Assembly (NCBI RefSeq): GCF_018139985.1
Contig: NZ_JAGSOU010000002.1
Coordinates: 186,001-250,000, forward strand
Direction of reading: 5' to 3'
From: Actibacterium sp. MT2.3-13A
GTDB lineage: Bacteria > Pseudomonadota > Alphaproteobacteria > Rhodobacterales > Rhodobacteraceae
Length of the DNA: 64,000 nucleotides
Shown: piece after piece, positions 16,533 to 27,693 of the stretch
Position numbering within the stretch: the stretch's first letter is position 1
How the letters are laid out: each line of letters begins with the position of its first letter
The notes under the pieces: generated by a model
The model's database searches: none
Seen by the model: only the letters and a program-made list of their open reading frames with translations
What the model was told of the DNA's origin: nothing
Translations under genes and position numbers: made by a program

Positions 16533-16994
16533 TCATCCCTCGTCCACCACCTGGAACAGGTTCGGCACCGCGGGACAGGGCGTCAGGTCGTTGCGGATCA
16601 CGTCCGACAGCCGGGTCTGGTGCAGGAACACATAGACATGCGCGCTCAGCCCCTCCCACAGCCGGTTGGTCAGCGATTGCGCCCGCGTGCCCGACACCCC
16701 GCCCGAGGCGCCGGCGCCGGTGTGCATGGCGCTCACCGTCTCGTCGACCGCCGCCAGCACATCGACCACCCGGATCTCGGCCGGGTCGCGCGCCAGCCGG
16801 TAACCGCCGCCGGGTCCGCGCACCGATTCCACCAGCCCGGCCCGGCGCAGCTTCACGAAAAGCTGTTCCAGATAGGGCAGCGAGATATCCTGACGCTTGG
16901 AGATCCCGGCCAGCGAGGTCAGCGCATCGCTGGGTTGCAGGGCCAGATCTGCCAGCGCTACCATGGCGTAGCGCCCTTTCGTGCTGAGTTTCAT
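16533..16994 (-). CDS. iscR: Rrf2-family regulator IscR, Rhodobacter type without the three-cysteine motif
   Basis: A 153-residue Rrf2 winged-helix protein. The DNA-binding part has MKLSTKGRYAMVALADLAL at the start, the helix-turn-helix at residues 25-55 and GPGGGYRLAR as the wing. In Escherichia coli IscR three cysteines bind a 2Fe-2S cluster between residues 92 and 104; the same stretch here (GAGASGGVSGTR, residues 93-104) has none. The only cysteine is Cys140. An unusual Fe-S-binding IscR of this type has been described in Rhodobacter sphaeroides. As first gene of the suf operon it probably represses it when Fe-S supply is adequate. An Irr-type box lies upstream. Confidence 0.92.
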   Translation of the reverse strand: MKLSTKGRYAMVALADLALQPSDALTSLAGISKRQDISLPYLEQLFVKLRRAGLVESVRGPGGGYRLARDPAEIRVVDVLAAVDETVSAMHTGAGASGGVSGTRAQSLTNRLWEGLSAHVYVFLHQTRLSDVIRNDLTPCPAVPNLFQVVDEG

Positions 16995-17075
16995 CGCCGG
17001 ACCTTTTCAAACTGTTGACGGGAACGTTCAGGGACTTTACCTCCCATAGAACCCGAAACCGGTCCACTACCGGAT

Positions 17076-17092
17076 TTTAGAACAGTTCTAGG
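17076..17092. promoter_or_regulatory. Irr/ICE-type iron-response box upstream of iscR-suf
   Basis: TTTAGAA-CAG-TTCTAGG matches the alphaproteobacterial ICE consensus TTTAGAA-N3-TTCTAAA at 12 of 14 defined positions, and its centre TAGAACAGTTCTA (17078-17090) is a perfect palindrome. It lies about 80 bp upstream of iscR in the divergent gap with the alpha/beta hydrolase. Irr binding to suf promoters is known in this class; binding here is inferred. Confidence 0.65.
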
Positions 17093-17153
17093 TTGCCCGA
17101 GAGATTTCGTCAAGAATCTCTTCGGGCGCCCGCAGCCGAAGAGACATCGCTCT

Positions 17154-17804
17154 ATGCCCGAGGTCATTTTTCCCGGCCCCGAAGGACGGCTTGAAGGCCG
17201 CTATCACCCGCAAAAGGAAAAGGACGCCCCGATCGCGATCATCCTGCACCCGCACCCGCAGTTCGGGGGCACGATGAACAACAAGGTCGTCTACAACCTG
17301 CATTACGCCTTCTACGAGATGGGCTTCACCGTGCTGCGGTTCAATTTCCGCGGCGTCGGCCGGAGCCAGGGCGAATACGACCAGGGCATTGGCGAGCTTT
17401 CCGATGCCGCCGCCGCACTCGACTATCTGCAGTCGATGAACCAGAACGCCAAGCATTGCTGGGTGGCCGGCTTCAGCTTCGGCGCGTGGATCGGAATGCA
17501 GCTGCTGATGCGCCGCCCCGAGATCACCGGCTTCGTCTCGGTGGCGCCGCCGGCCAACATGTACGACTTCTCGTTCCTGGCGCCCTGCCCCAGCTCGGGG
17601 CTGATCATCAACGGCACCGCCGACCGCGTGGCTCCTCCGGCCGACACCCGCACGCTGGTGGACAAGCTGCATGAGCAGAAGGGCATCACCGTCACCCATA
17701 CCGAGATCGAGGGTGCCGGCCACTTCTTCGAGGATCACATGGACGAGCTGATCGGCAACGTCAAAACCTACGTCAGCCGCCGCCTGACCGAGAACACGCG
17801 GTAG
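17154..17804 (+). CDS. Conserved alpha/beta hydrolase next to iscR
   Basis: A 216-residue cytosolic alpha/beta hydrolase. Near the N-terminus it has the oxyanion region LHPHPQFGGTMNNK, followed by RFNFRGVGRSQG, the nucleophile elbow GFSFGA near residue 105, an acid in NGTADRVAPP, and the His in GAGHFFEDH. This matches a widespread proteobacterial family of small dienelactone-hydrolase-like proteins of unknown substrate. It is divergent from iscR and shares the gap with the Irr box, so it may also respond to iron. A small gene follows 8 bp later. Confidence 0.8.
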   Translation: MPEVIFPGPEGRLEGRYHPQKEKDAPIAIILHPHPQFGGTMNNKVVYNLHYAFYEMGFTVLRFNFRGVGRSQGEYDQGIGELSDAAAALDYLQSMNQNAKHCWVAGFSFGAWIGMQLLMRRPEITGFVSVAPPANMYDFSFLAPCPSSGLIINGTADRVAPPADTRTLVDKLHEQKGITVTHTEIEGAGHFFEDHMDELIGNVKTYVSRRLTENTR

Positions 17805-17812
17805 GATCTGCG

Positions 17813-18067
17813 ATGGGGTTGATCGAAGAACTCGCCGACAAGCTGGCCCGGGACGCCATCGCGGCGGCCGAGGATCTCGACGATCCCCGTCTGATCGACG
17901 ACATCGCCCGGATGCTGGCCGACACCTCCTCGACCACCAAGGAGGCGTTCATGACCTCGGTGCGGGTGCGGCTGGCCGAGGCGCGGGCGCGCAAGTTCCT
18001 CGAGGCGCGGATCGCCAAGGCCCGCGCGGCGGCGAAAACCACACCCGGCGCGCCCGAAAAAGGGTAA
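17813..18067 (+). CDS. Small hypothetical helical protein
   Basis: An 84-residue charged, almost fully helical protein without Cys, signal peptide or membrane segment. It opens MGLIEELADKLARDAIAAAEDLDD, repeats acidic and Arg/Ala-rich helices, and ends in a Lys/Pro tail. It follows the hydrolase by 8 bp with no terminator between and is probably in the same operon. I recognise no family. Codon use is like the neighbours, so it is likely a real gene. Confidence 0.65.
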   Translation: MGLIEELADKLARDAIAAAEDLDDPRLIDDIARMLADTSSTTKEAFMTSVRVRLAEARARKFLEARIAKARAAAKTTPGAPEKG

Positions 18068-18122
18068 GGCGCGCCGCGCGCGGCGGATTTCTGTATACCT
18101 TCGCATACCATCTTCCCAGCCG

Positions 18123-18145
18123 CCGCGTCATGCGCTATGACGCGG
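18123..18145. promoter_or_regulatory. Inverted repeat in the icd leader
   Basis: CCGCGTCAT (18123-18131) pairs perfectly with ATGACGCGG (18137-18145) around GCGCT. It ends 34 bp upstream of the icd start codon and lacks a T-tract toward icd. It may be an operator or a stable leader hairpin. Confidence 0.45.
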
Positions 18146-18179
18146 CCAAGCGATTCACTGCCATGTAAAGGGACAGCGC

Positions 18180-19394
18180 ATGACCAAGATCAAAGTCGAG
18201 AATCCCGTCGTCGAACTCGACGGCGACGAGATGACCCGGATCATCTGGGATTTCATCAAGAAGAAGCTCATCCTGCCCTATCTGGACGTCGACCTGCTCT
18301 ACTACGATCTCGGCATCGAGGAGCGCGACCGCACCGACGATCAGATCACCGTGGACGCGGCCAACAAGATCAAGGAAGTCGGCGTCGGCGTGAAATGCGC
18401 CACCATCACCCCCGACGAGGCCCGGGTCGAGGAATTCGGGCTCAAGCGCATGTACCGCTCGCCCAACGGCACGATCCGCAACATCCTGGGCGGCGTGGTG
18501 TTCCGCGCGCCGATCATCTGCCAGAACGTGCCGCGCCTGGTTCCCGGCTGGACCAAGCCGATCGTGATCGGCCGCCACGCCTTCGGCGACCAGTACCGCG
18601 CCACCGACTTCCTGTTCCCCGGCAAGGGCAAGCTGACGATGAAATTCGTCGGCGAGGACGGCACCGTGATCGAGAAGGAGGTGTTCGATGCCCCCTCGGC
18701 CGGCATCGCCATGGGCATGTACAACCTCGACGACTCGATCATCGACTTCGCCCGCGCCTCTCTCAACTACGGCCTGAGCCTGGGCTGGCCGGTCTACCTG
18801 TCGACCAAGAACACCATCCTCAAGGCCTATGACGGCCGCTTCAAGGACCTGTTCCAGAAGGTCTACGAGGAGGAGTTCGAGGAGGAATTCAAGAAGAAGG
18901 GCATCCATTACGAACACCGCCTGATCGACGACATGGTGGCCTGCGCCATGAAGTGGAACGGCGGCTATGTCTGGGCCTGCAAGAACTACGACGGCGACGT
19001 GCAGTCGGATACCGTGGCGCAGGGCTACGGCTCGCTCGGGCTGATGACCTCGCAGCTGATGACCCCCGACGGGAAGATCGTCGAGGCCGAGGCCGCGCAT
19101 GGCACCGTGACCCGCCACTACCGCCAGCACCAGCGCGGCGAGGAGACCTCGACCAACTCGATCGCCTCGATCTACGCCTGGACCGGCGGCCTGAAGCACC
19201 GCGCCAAGCTGGACGGCAACGAGCAGCTCCGGAACTTCGCCGAAACGCTGGAGCGCGTGGTGGTCGAGACCGTGGAATCGGGCTTCATGACCAAGGACCT
19301 CGCCCTGCTGGTCGGCCCCGACCAGAAATGGCTGACCACCATGGGCTTCCTCGAAAAGGTCGACGAGAACCTGAACAAGGCGCTGGCCGGCTGA
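18180..19394 (+). CDS. icd: NADP-dependent isocitrate dehydrogenase
   Basis: A 404-residue dimeric-type isocitrate dehydrogenase of the TCA cycle, converting isocitrate to 2-oxoglutarate, CO2 and NADPH. It shows [19 protein letters not shown] at the start, the substrate-binding serine loop [12 protein letters not shown] near residue 95, the metal Asp in [10 protein letters not shown], and the NADP-binding segment [13 protein letters not shown] near residue 310. The length and the N-terminal block match the eukaryote-like subfamily common in alphaproteobacteria. AAAGGGA lies 8 bp before the ATG. It is monocistronic, with a strong terminator after it. Confidence 0.97.
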   Translation: MTKIKVENPVVELDGDEMTRIIWDFIKKKLILPYLDVDLLYYDLGIEERDRTDDQITVDAANKIKEVGVGVKCATITPDEARVEEFGLKRMYRSPNGTIRNILGGVVFRAPIICQNVPRLVPGWTKPIVIGRHAFGDQYRATDFLFPGKGKLTMKFVGEDGTVIEKEVFDAPSAGIAMGMYNLDDSIIDFARASLNYGLSLGWPVYLSTKNTILKAYDGRFKDLFQKVYEEEFEEEFKKKGIHYEHRLIDDMVACAMKWNGGYVWACKNYDGDVQSDTVAQGYGSLGLMTSQLMTPDGKIVEAEAAHGTVTRHYRQHQRGEETSTNSIASIYAWTGGLKHRAKLDGNEQLRNFAETLERVVVETVESGFMTKDLALLVGPDQKWLTTMGFLEKVDENLNKALAG

Positions 19395-19417
19395 GCCCGG
19401 CGCGATAACCGATCCGA

Positions 19418-19444
19418 AGGGCCGGCCGCGCGCCGGCCCTTTTT
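19418..19444 (+). terminator. Rho-independent terminator of icd
   Basis: AGGGCCGGC (19418-19426) pairs with GCCGGCCCT (19432-19440) around CGCGC, followed by TTTT. It lies 24 bp past the icd stop. Confidence 0.9.
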
Positions 19445-19522
19445 CGTTCCGGCTGCGGCGCGCAGCCCCTGCGGTACCGTCCCCTCTGGACGAATCCGCC
19501 GCATCCGGCATAAGCGAGCCCC

Positions 19523-20143
19523 ATGGCCTCCTTCCTCGAACCCGCCACGCCCGAGCGGCATTCCCTCTTCGAAGACGCCTTCGCGCTGCTGATCGGCACC
19601 GCGCTGGTGGCGCTTTCGGTGCAGTTCCTGCGCCAGGGCGGGCTGATCACCGGGCAGATCGCGGGGCTGTCGCTGCTGCTGTCATATGCGGGCGGGGTCA
19701 GCTTCGGCGCGGTGTTCTTCGCGCTCAACCTGCCGTTCTACTGGCTGGCCTTCCGGCGCATGGGCGCGGCCTTCACGCTCAAGACCTTCGCCGCGGTGGC
19801 GATCCTGTCCGGTTTCACCGAGCTATTCCCGCTGGTGATGCGGCTCGACGCCGTGCATCCGCTGGCCGGCGCCCTTCTGGCGGGGGTGACGGGTGGTGCG
19901 GGGCTGCTGGTCCTGTTCCGCCACGGCGCCACGCTGGGTGGGGTGGGCATCGTGGCGATGTATCTGCAGGACACCCGCGGCATCAAGGCGGGCTGGGTGC
20001 AGCTGGGCTTCGACGCCTGCGTCTTCGCGCTGGCCTTCGCGCTGTTCGATGCGCTGACCGTGGCCTATTCGCTGGCCGGCGCGGCGCTGCTGAACGTGAT
20101 GATCGCGATCAACCACCGCCGCGACCGCTACATCGCCCGCTAG
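19523..20143 (+). CDS. YitT-family membrane protein
   Basis: A 206-residue integral membrane protein with about six hydrophobic helices. The blocks GGLITGQIAGLSLLLSY and GGAGLLVLFRHGATLGGVGI are typical of the YitT_membrane domain. The C-terminal DUF2179 domain found in Bacillus members is absent, so this is the short form. No transported compound is known. It lies between icd and typA in the same direction but with terminator and gaps around it, so it is probably a separate unit. Confidence 0.8.
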   Translation: MASFLEPATPERHSLFEDAFALLIGTALVALSVQFLRQGGLITGQIAGLSLLLSYAGGVSFGAVFFALNLPFYWLAFRRMGAAFTLKTFAAVAILSGFTELFPLVMRLDAVHPLAGALLAGVTGGAGLLVLFRHGATLGGVGIVAMYLQDTRGIKAGWVQLGFDACVFALAFALFDALTVAYSLAGAALLNVMIAINHRRDRYIAR

Positions 20144-20227
20144 CCCCCGGCCTGCGGCGCATTAAGGACTCGCCTTTTCTGCGCCTGCAAGGTAAGGCCG
20201 CCCCAACCCAAGATAAGGCAGACGAAT

Positions 20228-22048
20228 ATGGACCTTCGCAACATTGCGATCATCGCCCACGTGGACCACGGCAAGACCACGCTGGTGGACGAACTTCTGA
20301 AACAGTCCGGCGCGTTCCGGGAAAACCAGTCCGTGGCCGAGCGCGCCATGGACAGCAACGATCTGGAACGCGAGCGCGGCATCACCATCCTGGCCAAGGC
20401 GACCTCGGTCGAATGGGGCGGCCACCGCGTGAACATCGTCGACACCCCCGGCCACGCCGATTTCGGCGGCGAGGTGGAGCGCATCCTGAGCATGGTCGAC
20501 GGCGTGGTCCTGCTGGTCGATGCCGCCGAAGGCCCGATGCCGCAGACCAAGTTCGTCACCGCCAAGGCGCTGGCGCTGGGCCTGCGCCCGATCGTGGTGC
20601 TGAACAAGGTGGACAAGCCCGACGCCGAGCCCGAGCGCGCGCTGAACGAGGTGTTCGACCTCTTCGCCAATCTCGGCGCCAGCGACGAGCAGCTGGATTT
20701 CCCGCATCTCTACGCCTCCGGCCGCTCGGGCTGGGCCGATCGCGAGCTCGACGGGCCCCGCAAGGACCTGCACGCGCTTTTCGATCTGGTTCTCGAACAT
20801 GTCCCGGCGCCGAAACAGGTCGCGCGCCGCAATGAGCCCTTCAGCATGCTGGCGACGACGCTGGGCGCGGACCCGTTCCTCGGCCGCATCCTGACCGGCC
20901 GCATCGAAAGCGGCACGGTCAAGCCGGGCGACGCGGTCAAGGCGCTGGCGCGCGACGGCTCGCTGGTGGAACAGTTCCGGGTGTCCAAGATCCTCGCCTT
21001 CCGCGGCCTCAGCCAGCAGTCGATCGACGAGGCCGAGGCCGGCGATATCGTCTCCATCGCGGGCATGGCCAAGGCCACCGTGGCCGACACGATCTGCGCC
21101 CCCGCCGTCACCGAGGCGATCCCGGCCCAGCCGATCGACCCGCCCACCATCACCGTGACCTTCGGCATCAACGACAGCCCGCTCGCCGGCAAGGACGGCA
21201 AGAAGGTGCAGAGCCGCGTCATCCGCGACCGGCTGATGAAGGAGGCCGAATCCAACGTCGCCATCCGTGTCACCGACACCCCCGGCGGCGAGGCCTTCGA
21301 GGTGGCGGGCCGCGGCGAATTGCAGATGGGCGTGCTGATCGAGAACATGCGCCGCGAAGGCTTCGAGCTGTCGATCTCCCGCCCGCAGGTGCTGTTCCGC
21401 GAGGAGGACGGCCAGCGGCTGGAGCCGATCGAGGAAGTCACCATCGACGTGGACGACGAATATTCCGGCGTGGTGATCGAAAAGATCACCGGCGCGCGCA
21501 AGGGCGAACTGCTGGAAATGCGCCCGGCCGGCGTCGGCAAGACCCGGATCATCGCCCATGTGCCGTCGCGCGGCCTGATCGGCTATCACGGCGAGTTCCT
21601 GACCGACACCCGCGGCACCGGCGTCCTGAACCGCGTGTTCCACGAATGGGCCCCCTACAAGGGCCCGATCCCGGGCCGCCGCGCGGGCGTGCTGATCTCG
21701 ATGGAGAACGGCACCTCGGTCGCCTACGCGCTGTTCAACCTCGAAGATCGCGGCAAGCTGTTCATCGGCGCGCAGGAGCCGGTGTATCAGGGCATGATCA
21801 TCGGCGAGCATTCGCGCGACAACGACCTAGAGGTGAACCCGCTGAAGGGCAAGAAGCTGACCAACATCCGCGCCTCGGGCACGGACGAGGCGGTGCGCCT
21901 GACCACGCCGGTGCGGATGAGCCTCGAAGAGGCCATCGCCTATGTCGACGACGACGAACTGGTCGAGGTCACGCCGAACGCCATCCGCCTGCGCAAGCGC
22001 CATCTCGATCCGCATGAGCGCAAGCGCCAGGCCCGCGCCGCCGGCTGA
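20228..22048 (+). CDS. typA: Ribosome-associated translational GTPase TypA/BipA
   Basis: A 606-residue member of the EF-G-like GTPase family. G motifs are visible: AHVDHGKTTL (G1, near residue 11), RGITI (G2), DTPGHADFGG (G3) and NKVDKPDA (G4). Domain II, two EF-G-like domains and the TypA-specific C-terminal domain follow (residues 200-600), with RGLIGYHGEFLTDTRG as the signature. It binds ribosomes and helps growth under stress and low temperature. The ATG at 20228 follows AGATAAGGCAG. Confidence 0.96.
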   Translation: MDLRNIAIIAHVDHGKTTLVDELLKQSGAFRENQSVAERAMDSNDLERERGITILAKATSVEWGGHRVNIVDTPGHADFGGEVERILSMVDGVVLLVDAAEGPMPQTKFVTAKALALGLRPIVVLNKVDKPDAEPERALNEVFDLFANLGASDEQLDFPHLYASGRSGWADRELDGPRKDLHALFDLVLEHVPAPKQVARRNEPFSMLATTLGADPFLGRILTGRIESGTVKPGDAVKALARDGSLVEQFRVSKILAFRGLSQQSIDEAEAGDIVSIAGMAKATVADTICAPAVTEAIPAQPIDPPTITVTFGINDSPLAGKDGKKVQSRVIRDRLMKEAESNVAIRVTDTPGGEAFEVAGRGELQMGVLIENMRREGFELSISRPQVLFREEDGQRLEPIEEVTIDVDDEYSGVVIEKITGARKGELLEMRPAGVGKTRIIAHVPSRGLIGYHGEFLTDTRGTGVLNRVFHEWAPYKGPIPGRRAGVLISMENGTSVAYALFNLEDRGKLFIGAQEPVYQGMIIGEHSRDNDLEVNPLKGKKLTNIRASGTDEAVRLTTPVRMSLEEAIAYVDDDELVEVTPNAIRLRKRHLDPHERKRQARAAG

Positions 22049-22116
22049 GACTTGCGCGCCGCGCCGGGGGCTGCGAGACTGAACGGGTCTCAAGGCAACC
22101 GGCGCGGTGCGTTCCC

Positions 22117-22803
22117 GTGATCCCAATTCTGGCCCTTGCGGTGGGCGCGGCGCTGGCCGGCGCGCTGACCGCCCCGCTGCAAGCGGCGCCGCTGACCTGC
22201 CCGGGCGGAGAGGTCACGGTCGAGGCGCGCGACGAGGGGCGTGCCAGACAGGTCTGCGACCAGATCGAGGAGATCCGCCCCGCCCTGTCAGCCTGCGGGC
22301 TGCGCCAGAACGGACCCCTGACCGTTCGCCTGGTCGAGGCGTCGGGCCAGACGTCGGGGCCTTTCGTGGGCAGCTACACCGCGGGCAGCAACGAGATCCT
22401 GCTGGCCGAGCCCGAGGCCCTGCCCGGCATTCTCGCCGAGGATCATCCCTTCGCCGGGCTGGGGCCGCCGCTGATGTTCCAGAGCCTGCTGGTGCATGAA
22501 CTCGCCCATGCCTTCCTCGATCAGGCCGAATGCACGCGCGCGCGCTGCGTCGCCGAGCATGAATATGTCGCCTATGCGATGCAGCTGTCGCTGCTGCCGC
22601 CGGAGGCGCGCGAGGCCCTGATCGGGGGCTATGCGGCGGAGGGGCCGATCGAGATCGAAATCCTCAACGATTTCATCGCCCAGGCCGACCCGCTGTTTTT
22701 CGCCTCGCGGGTCTGGCTGCATTTCACCCAGCCCGAAAATGGCTGCGGTTTCATCGCCCGCATCCAGAGCGGCGAGGTCGATCTGCGCCTGCCGCCGCTC
22801 TGA
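22117..22803 (+). CDS. Secreted DUF6639-like protein with a HExxH zinc-protease motif
   Basis: A 228-residue protein with an N-terminal signal peptide (residues 1-23, cleavage near LQA-APL). The sequence HELAH in LLVHELAHAFLDQ near residue 128 is a HExxH zinc site, and a conserved Glu in AEHEYVAYAMQ about 20 residues later could be the third ligand. Five cysteines (C28, C48, C60, C140, C145) could form disulfides outside the cytoplasm. The layout fits the DUF6639 family of predicted metallopeptidases; activity is not known. The start is a GTG with no clear Shine-Dalgarno, and the signal peptide supports it. It follows typA by 68 bp. Confidence 0.65.
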   Translation: MIPILALAVGAALAGALTAPLQAAPLTCPGGEVTVEARDEGRARQVCDQIEEIRPALSACGLRQNGPLTVRLVEASGQTSGPFVGSYTAGSNEILLAEPEALPGILAEDHPFAGLGPPLMFQSLLVHELAHAFLDQAECTRARCVAEHEYVAYAMQLSLLPPEAREALIGGYAAEGPIEIEILNDFIAQADPLFFASRVWLHFTQPENGCGFIARIQSGEVDLRLPPL

Positions 22804-22893
22804 CCGCGCCCCCCGCGGTGCCGCGCGCGCCGGCCTTTTTCGTGGCCCTCGCCGCGCCAGGTGCTTTATTGTGCCCCGGAAAGGGAGACAGAC

Positions 22894-23475
22894 ATGCGCA
22901 AGCTACAGGTACAGGGCGTGCACCATATCACGCTGACCGGCGCCGACCGGCAGACCTCGATCGACTTCTGGGAAGGCGTGCTGGGGATGCCCTTCATCTT
23001 CGATCAGCCCAATCTCGACAATCCCGACGAGGGGCATCTCTATTTCGATCCCGGCGACGGGCGGCTGATCACCGTGTTCACCAACGAGAGCCGCGAACCC
23101 GACCGCCGCCGCACCCCGACCGAGCCGGGCTGCGTGCATCACCTGGCCTTCAATGTCAGCAAGGCGACCTTTTCCCAGGCGGTGGAGCGGCTCGACGAGC
23201 GCGGCATCCGACATTCCGGACCCCGCGACCGGGGCTTCATGGATTCGATCTATTTCACCGACCCGATGGGCCTGCTGATCGAGCTCGCCTGCTACCGCTT
23301 CGAGCCGCCCACGGGCTGCACCCATGCTGATGTGATGATCGAGGCGCACCGCATCCGGGTGGCCCGCGGCGATTACAACATCGCCGAGGTGCATCTGGCC
23401 GACGCGATCGAGCTGCTGGTCGCGCGCCGGCAGCAATCGCTGTCCGCCGACCGCACGCCCAAGACCCCTTACTGA
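22894..23475 (+). CDS. VOC-family (glyoxalase/ring-cleavage-like) protein
   Basis: A 193-residue vicinal-oxygen-chelate protein. Possible metal ligands are His in VQGVHHITLTG (residue 10-11), His in GCVHHLAFNV near residue 82, and Glu in LLIELACYRF near residue 132. The DFWEGVLGM turn is typical. The last 60 residues are an extra helical tail with no match seen. It resembles ring-cleavage dioxygenase-like or glyoxalase-like VOC proteins, whose substrate cannot be read. GGGAGACAG precedes the ATG. It converges with the DUF1330 gene 4 bp away. Confidence 0.75.
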   Translation: MRKLQVQGVHHITLTGADRQTSIDFWEGVLGMPFIFDQPNLDNPDEGHLYFDPGDGRLITVFTNESREPDRRRTPTEPGCVHHLAFNVSKATFSQAVERLDERGIRHSGPRDRGFMDSIYFTDPMGLLIELACYRFEPPTGCTHADVMIEAHRIRVARGDYNIAEVHLADAIELLVARRQQSLSADRTPKTPY

Positions 23476-23479
23476 GCGG

Positions 23480-23767
23480 TCACTCGCTGGTCTCGACGAT
23501 CAGCAGTTCCCGCTCGGAGGCGCCGCGCGCGTGGCTCAACGCCTCCTGGTATTCGGGGCTGTGGTAGCACCGCTCCGCCGCCTCGACGGAGGGAAAGCGC
23601 GCCACCACGTTGCGCGGCCGTTCCCGGCCCTCAAGCTGCACGAAGCGGCCGCCACGGGCGATGAAATGGCCGCCATGCTTTTCGATCGCGGGGCCGGCCA
23701 GCCTGGCGTATTTGCCATAGGCCTCTTCGTCGGTGACGGTCACATGGCCAATCCAGAGGGCGGGCAT
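23480..23767 (-). CDS. DUF1330-family protein
   Basis: A 95-residue dimeric alpha-beta barrel-type protein. YGKYARLAGPAIEKHGGHFIARGG and the block VARFPSVEAAERCYHSPEYQEA are the DUF1330 signatures. It has no known reaction; related folds include monooxygenases and muconolactone isomerases. It is translated 1 bp after the alaS stop and is therefore probably co-transcribed with alaS. Confidence 0.85.
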   Translation of the reverse strand: MPALWIGHVTVTDEEAYGKYARLAGPAIEKHGGHFIARGGRFVQLEGRERPRNVVARFPSVEAAERCYHSPEYQEALSHARGASERELLIVETSE

Positions 23768-23768
23768 C

Positions 23769-26429
<2,661 letters not shown>

Positions 26430-26502
26430 CGCTTGTGGCCTTTCGCGGCGTGAGTATCGGGTTTCGCCCCGTTTATCCCCGCGCGCGGGGCCTGTCCACC
26501 GC

Positions 26503-26533
26503 AAGAAAAGGGCCGGGCGTCTCCGCCCGGCCC
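26503..26533 (-). terminator. Rho-independent terminator of recA
   Basis: On the minus strand GGGCCGGGCG-GAGA-CGCCCGGCCC (26510-26533) is followed by TTTTCTT (26503-26509). It lies 26 bp past the recA stop and ahead of alaS. Confidence 0.88.
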
Positions 26534-26559
26534 GTATTTCGCCGCCGCGGCCCTGCCGC

Positions 26560-27624
26560 TCAGCCCTCGACCACGTCCGTATCCTCGCTCATGTGGAAGT
26601 CGAGCCCGTGGGCGGCGCGGATCTTGTCCTCGATATCCGCGGCGATCCCGACATTCTCCTTGAGGAAGGTCTTGGCGTTCTCCCGGCCCTGGCCGATGCG
26701 CTCATCGCCGTAGGAATACCAGGCGCCGGATTTCTCGACCACGCCGGCCTTCACGCCCAGGTCCAGCAGCTCGCCGGTCTTGGAGATTCCCTCGCCATAC
26801 ATGATGTCGAATTCGACCTGCTTGAAGGGCGGCGCGACCTTGTTCTTGACCACCTTGACGCGGGTGGCGTTGCCCACCACCTCGTCGCGGTCCTTGATCG
26901 CGCCGATGCGGCGGATGTCGAGCCGCACCGAGGAATAGAATTTCAGCGCGTTGCCGCCGGTGGTGGTTTCGGGGCTGCCGAACATCACGCCGATCTTCAT
27001 GCGGATCTGGTTGATGAAGATCACCATGCAGTTGGAGCGCGAGATGGAGCCGGTCAGCTTGCGCATGGCCTGGCTCATCAGCCGGGCCTGCACGCCGACG
27101 CTGCTGTCCCCCATGTCGCCCTCGAGTTCGGATTTCGGGGTCAGGGCGGCGACCGAATCGACCACCACCATGCTGACCGCGCCCGAGCGCACCAGCGTGT
27201 CCACGATCTCCAGCGCCTGCTCGCCGGTGTCGGGTTGGCTAATCAGCAGCTCGTCCAGATCGACGCCCAGTTTCCTGGCGTAGATCGGGTCGAGCGCGTG
27301 TTCGGCGTCCACGAAGGCGCAGACGCCGCCCTTTTTCTGTTCCTCGGCCACGCAATGCAGCGTCAGCGTGGTCTTGCCCGAGCTTTCTGGGCCGTAGATC
27401 TCGATGATCCGGCCCTTGGGCAGTCCGCCGATCCCCAGCGCGATGTCGAGGCCCAGCGACCCGGTCGAGGTCGACTCGATCTCGGTCACCGGGTTGTCGG
27501 CGCCGAGCTTCATGATCGAGCCCTTGCCGAATTGCCGTTCGATCTGCGCCAGCGCGGAATCGAGGGCCTTTTGCTTGTCGGGGTTACGCTTGTCTGCCAT
27601 GTCCAGAAGGTTCGCCATTGCCAT
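26560..27624 (-). CDS. recA: Recombinase RecA
   Basis: A 354-residue RecA. Walker A is GPESSGKTT (residues 78-86); [13 protein letters not shown] and the Walker [10 protein letters not shown] follow, with loop L2 near [19 protein letters not shown]. It carries out strand exchange and activates LexA self-cleavage. The ATG at 27624 is preferred because AAGGA lies 7 bp upstream; a second ATG two codons later is possible. A -35/-10 pair and an SOS box lie upstream, and a terminator follows. Confidence 0.98.
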   Translation of the reverse strand: MAMANLLDMADKRNPDKQKALDSALAQIERQFGKGSIMKLGADNPVTEIESTSTGSLGLDIALGIGGLPKGRIIEIYGPESSGKTTLTLHCVAEEQKKGGVCAFVDAEHALDPIYARKLGVDLDELLISQPDTGEQALEIVDTLVRSGAVSMVVVDSVAALTPKSELEGDMGDSSVGVQARLMSQAMRKLTGSISRSNCMVIFINQIRMKIGVMFGSPETTTGGNALKFYSSVRLDIRRIGAIKDRDEVVGNATRVKVVKNKVAPPFKQVEFDIMYGEGISKTGELLDLGVKAGVVEKSGAWYSYGDERIGQGRENAKTFLKENVGIAADIEDKIRAAHGLDFHMSEDTDVVEG

Positions 27625-27674
27625 TGGTTGCTTCCTTATTCCACACCCGCGGCCGGGCGGCAATCATCGCCGGT

Positions 27675-27689
27675 GTTCGCCTCTTGTTC
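27675..27689. promoter_or_regulatory. LexA (SOS) box of recA
   Basis: GTTC-GCCTCTT-GTTC is an exact match to the alphaproteobacterial LexA site GTTC-N7-GTTC. It lies 51 bp upstream of the recA ATG, directly after the proposed -10, over the expected transcription start. Confidence 0.88.
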
Positions 27690-27693
27690 TCCC

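Noticed and set aside
13337-16987. A 1216-codon plus-strand frame antisense to the suf operon
   Set aside because: It lies opposite sufC, ybjQ, sufB, the desulfurase and iscR, all with clear motifs. Its composition is that of a frame shadow.
20162-21811. A 549-codon frame antisense to typA
   Set aside because: Asp/His/Arg-rich shadow of a well conserved gene, with no Shine-Dalgarno or domain.
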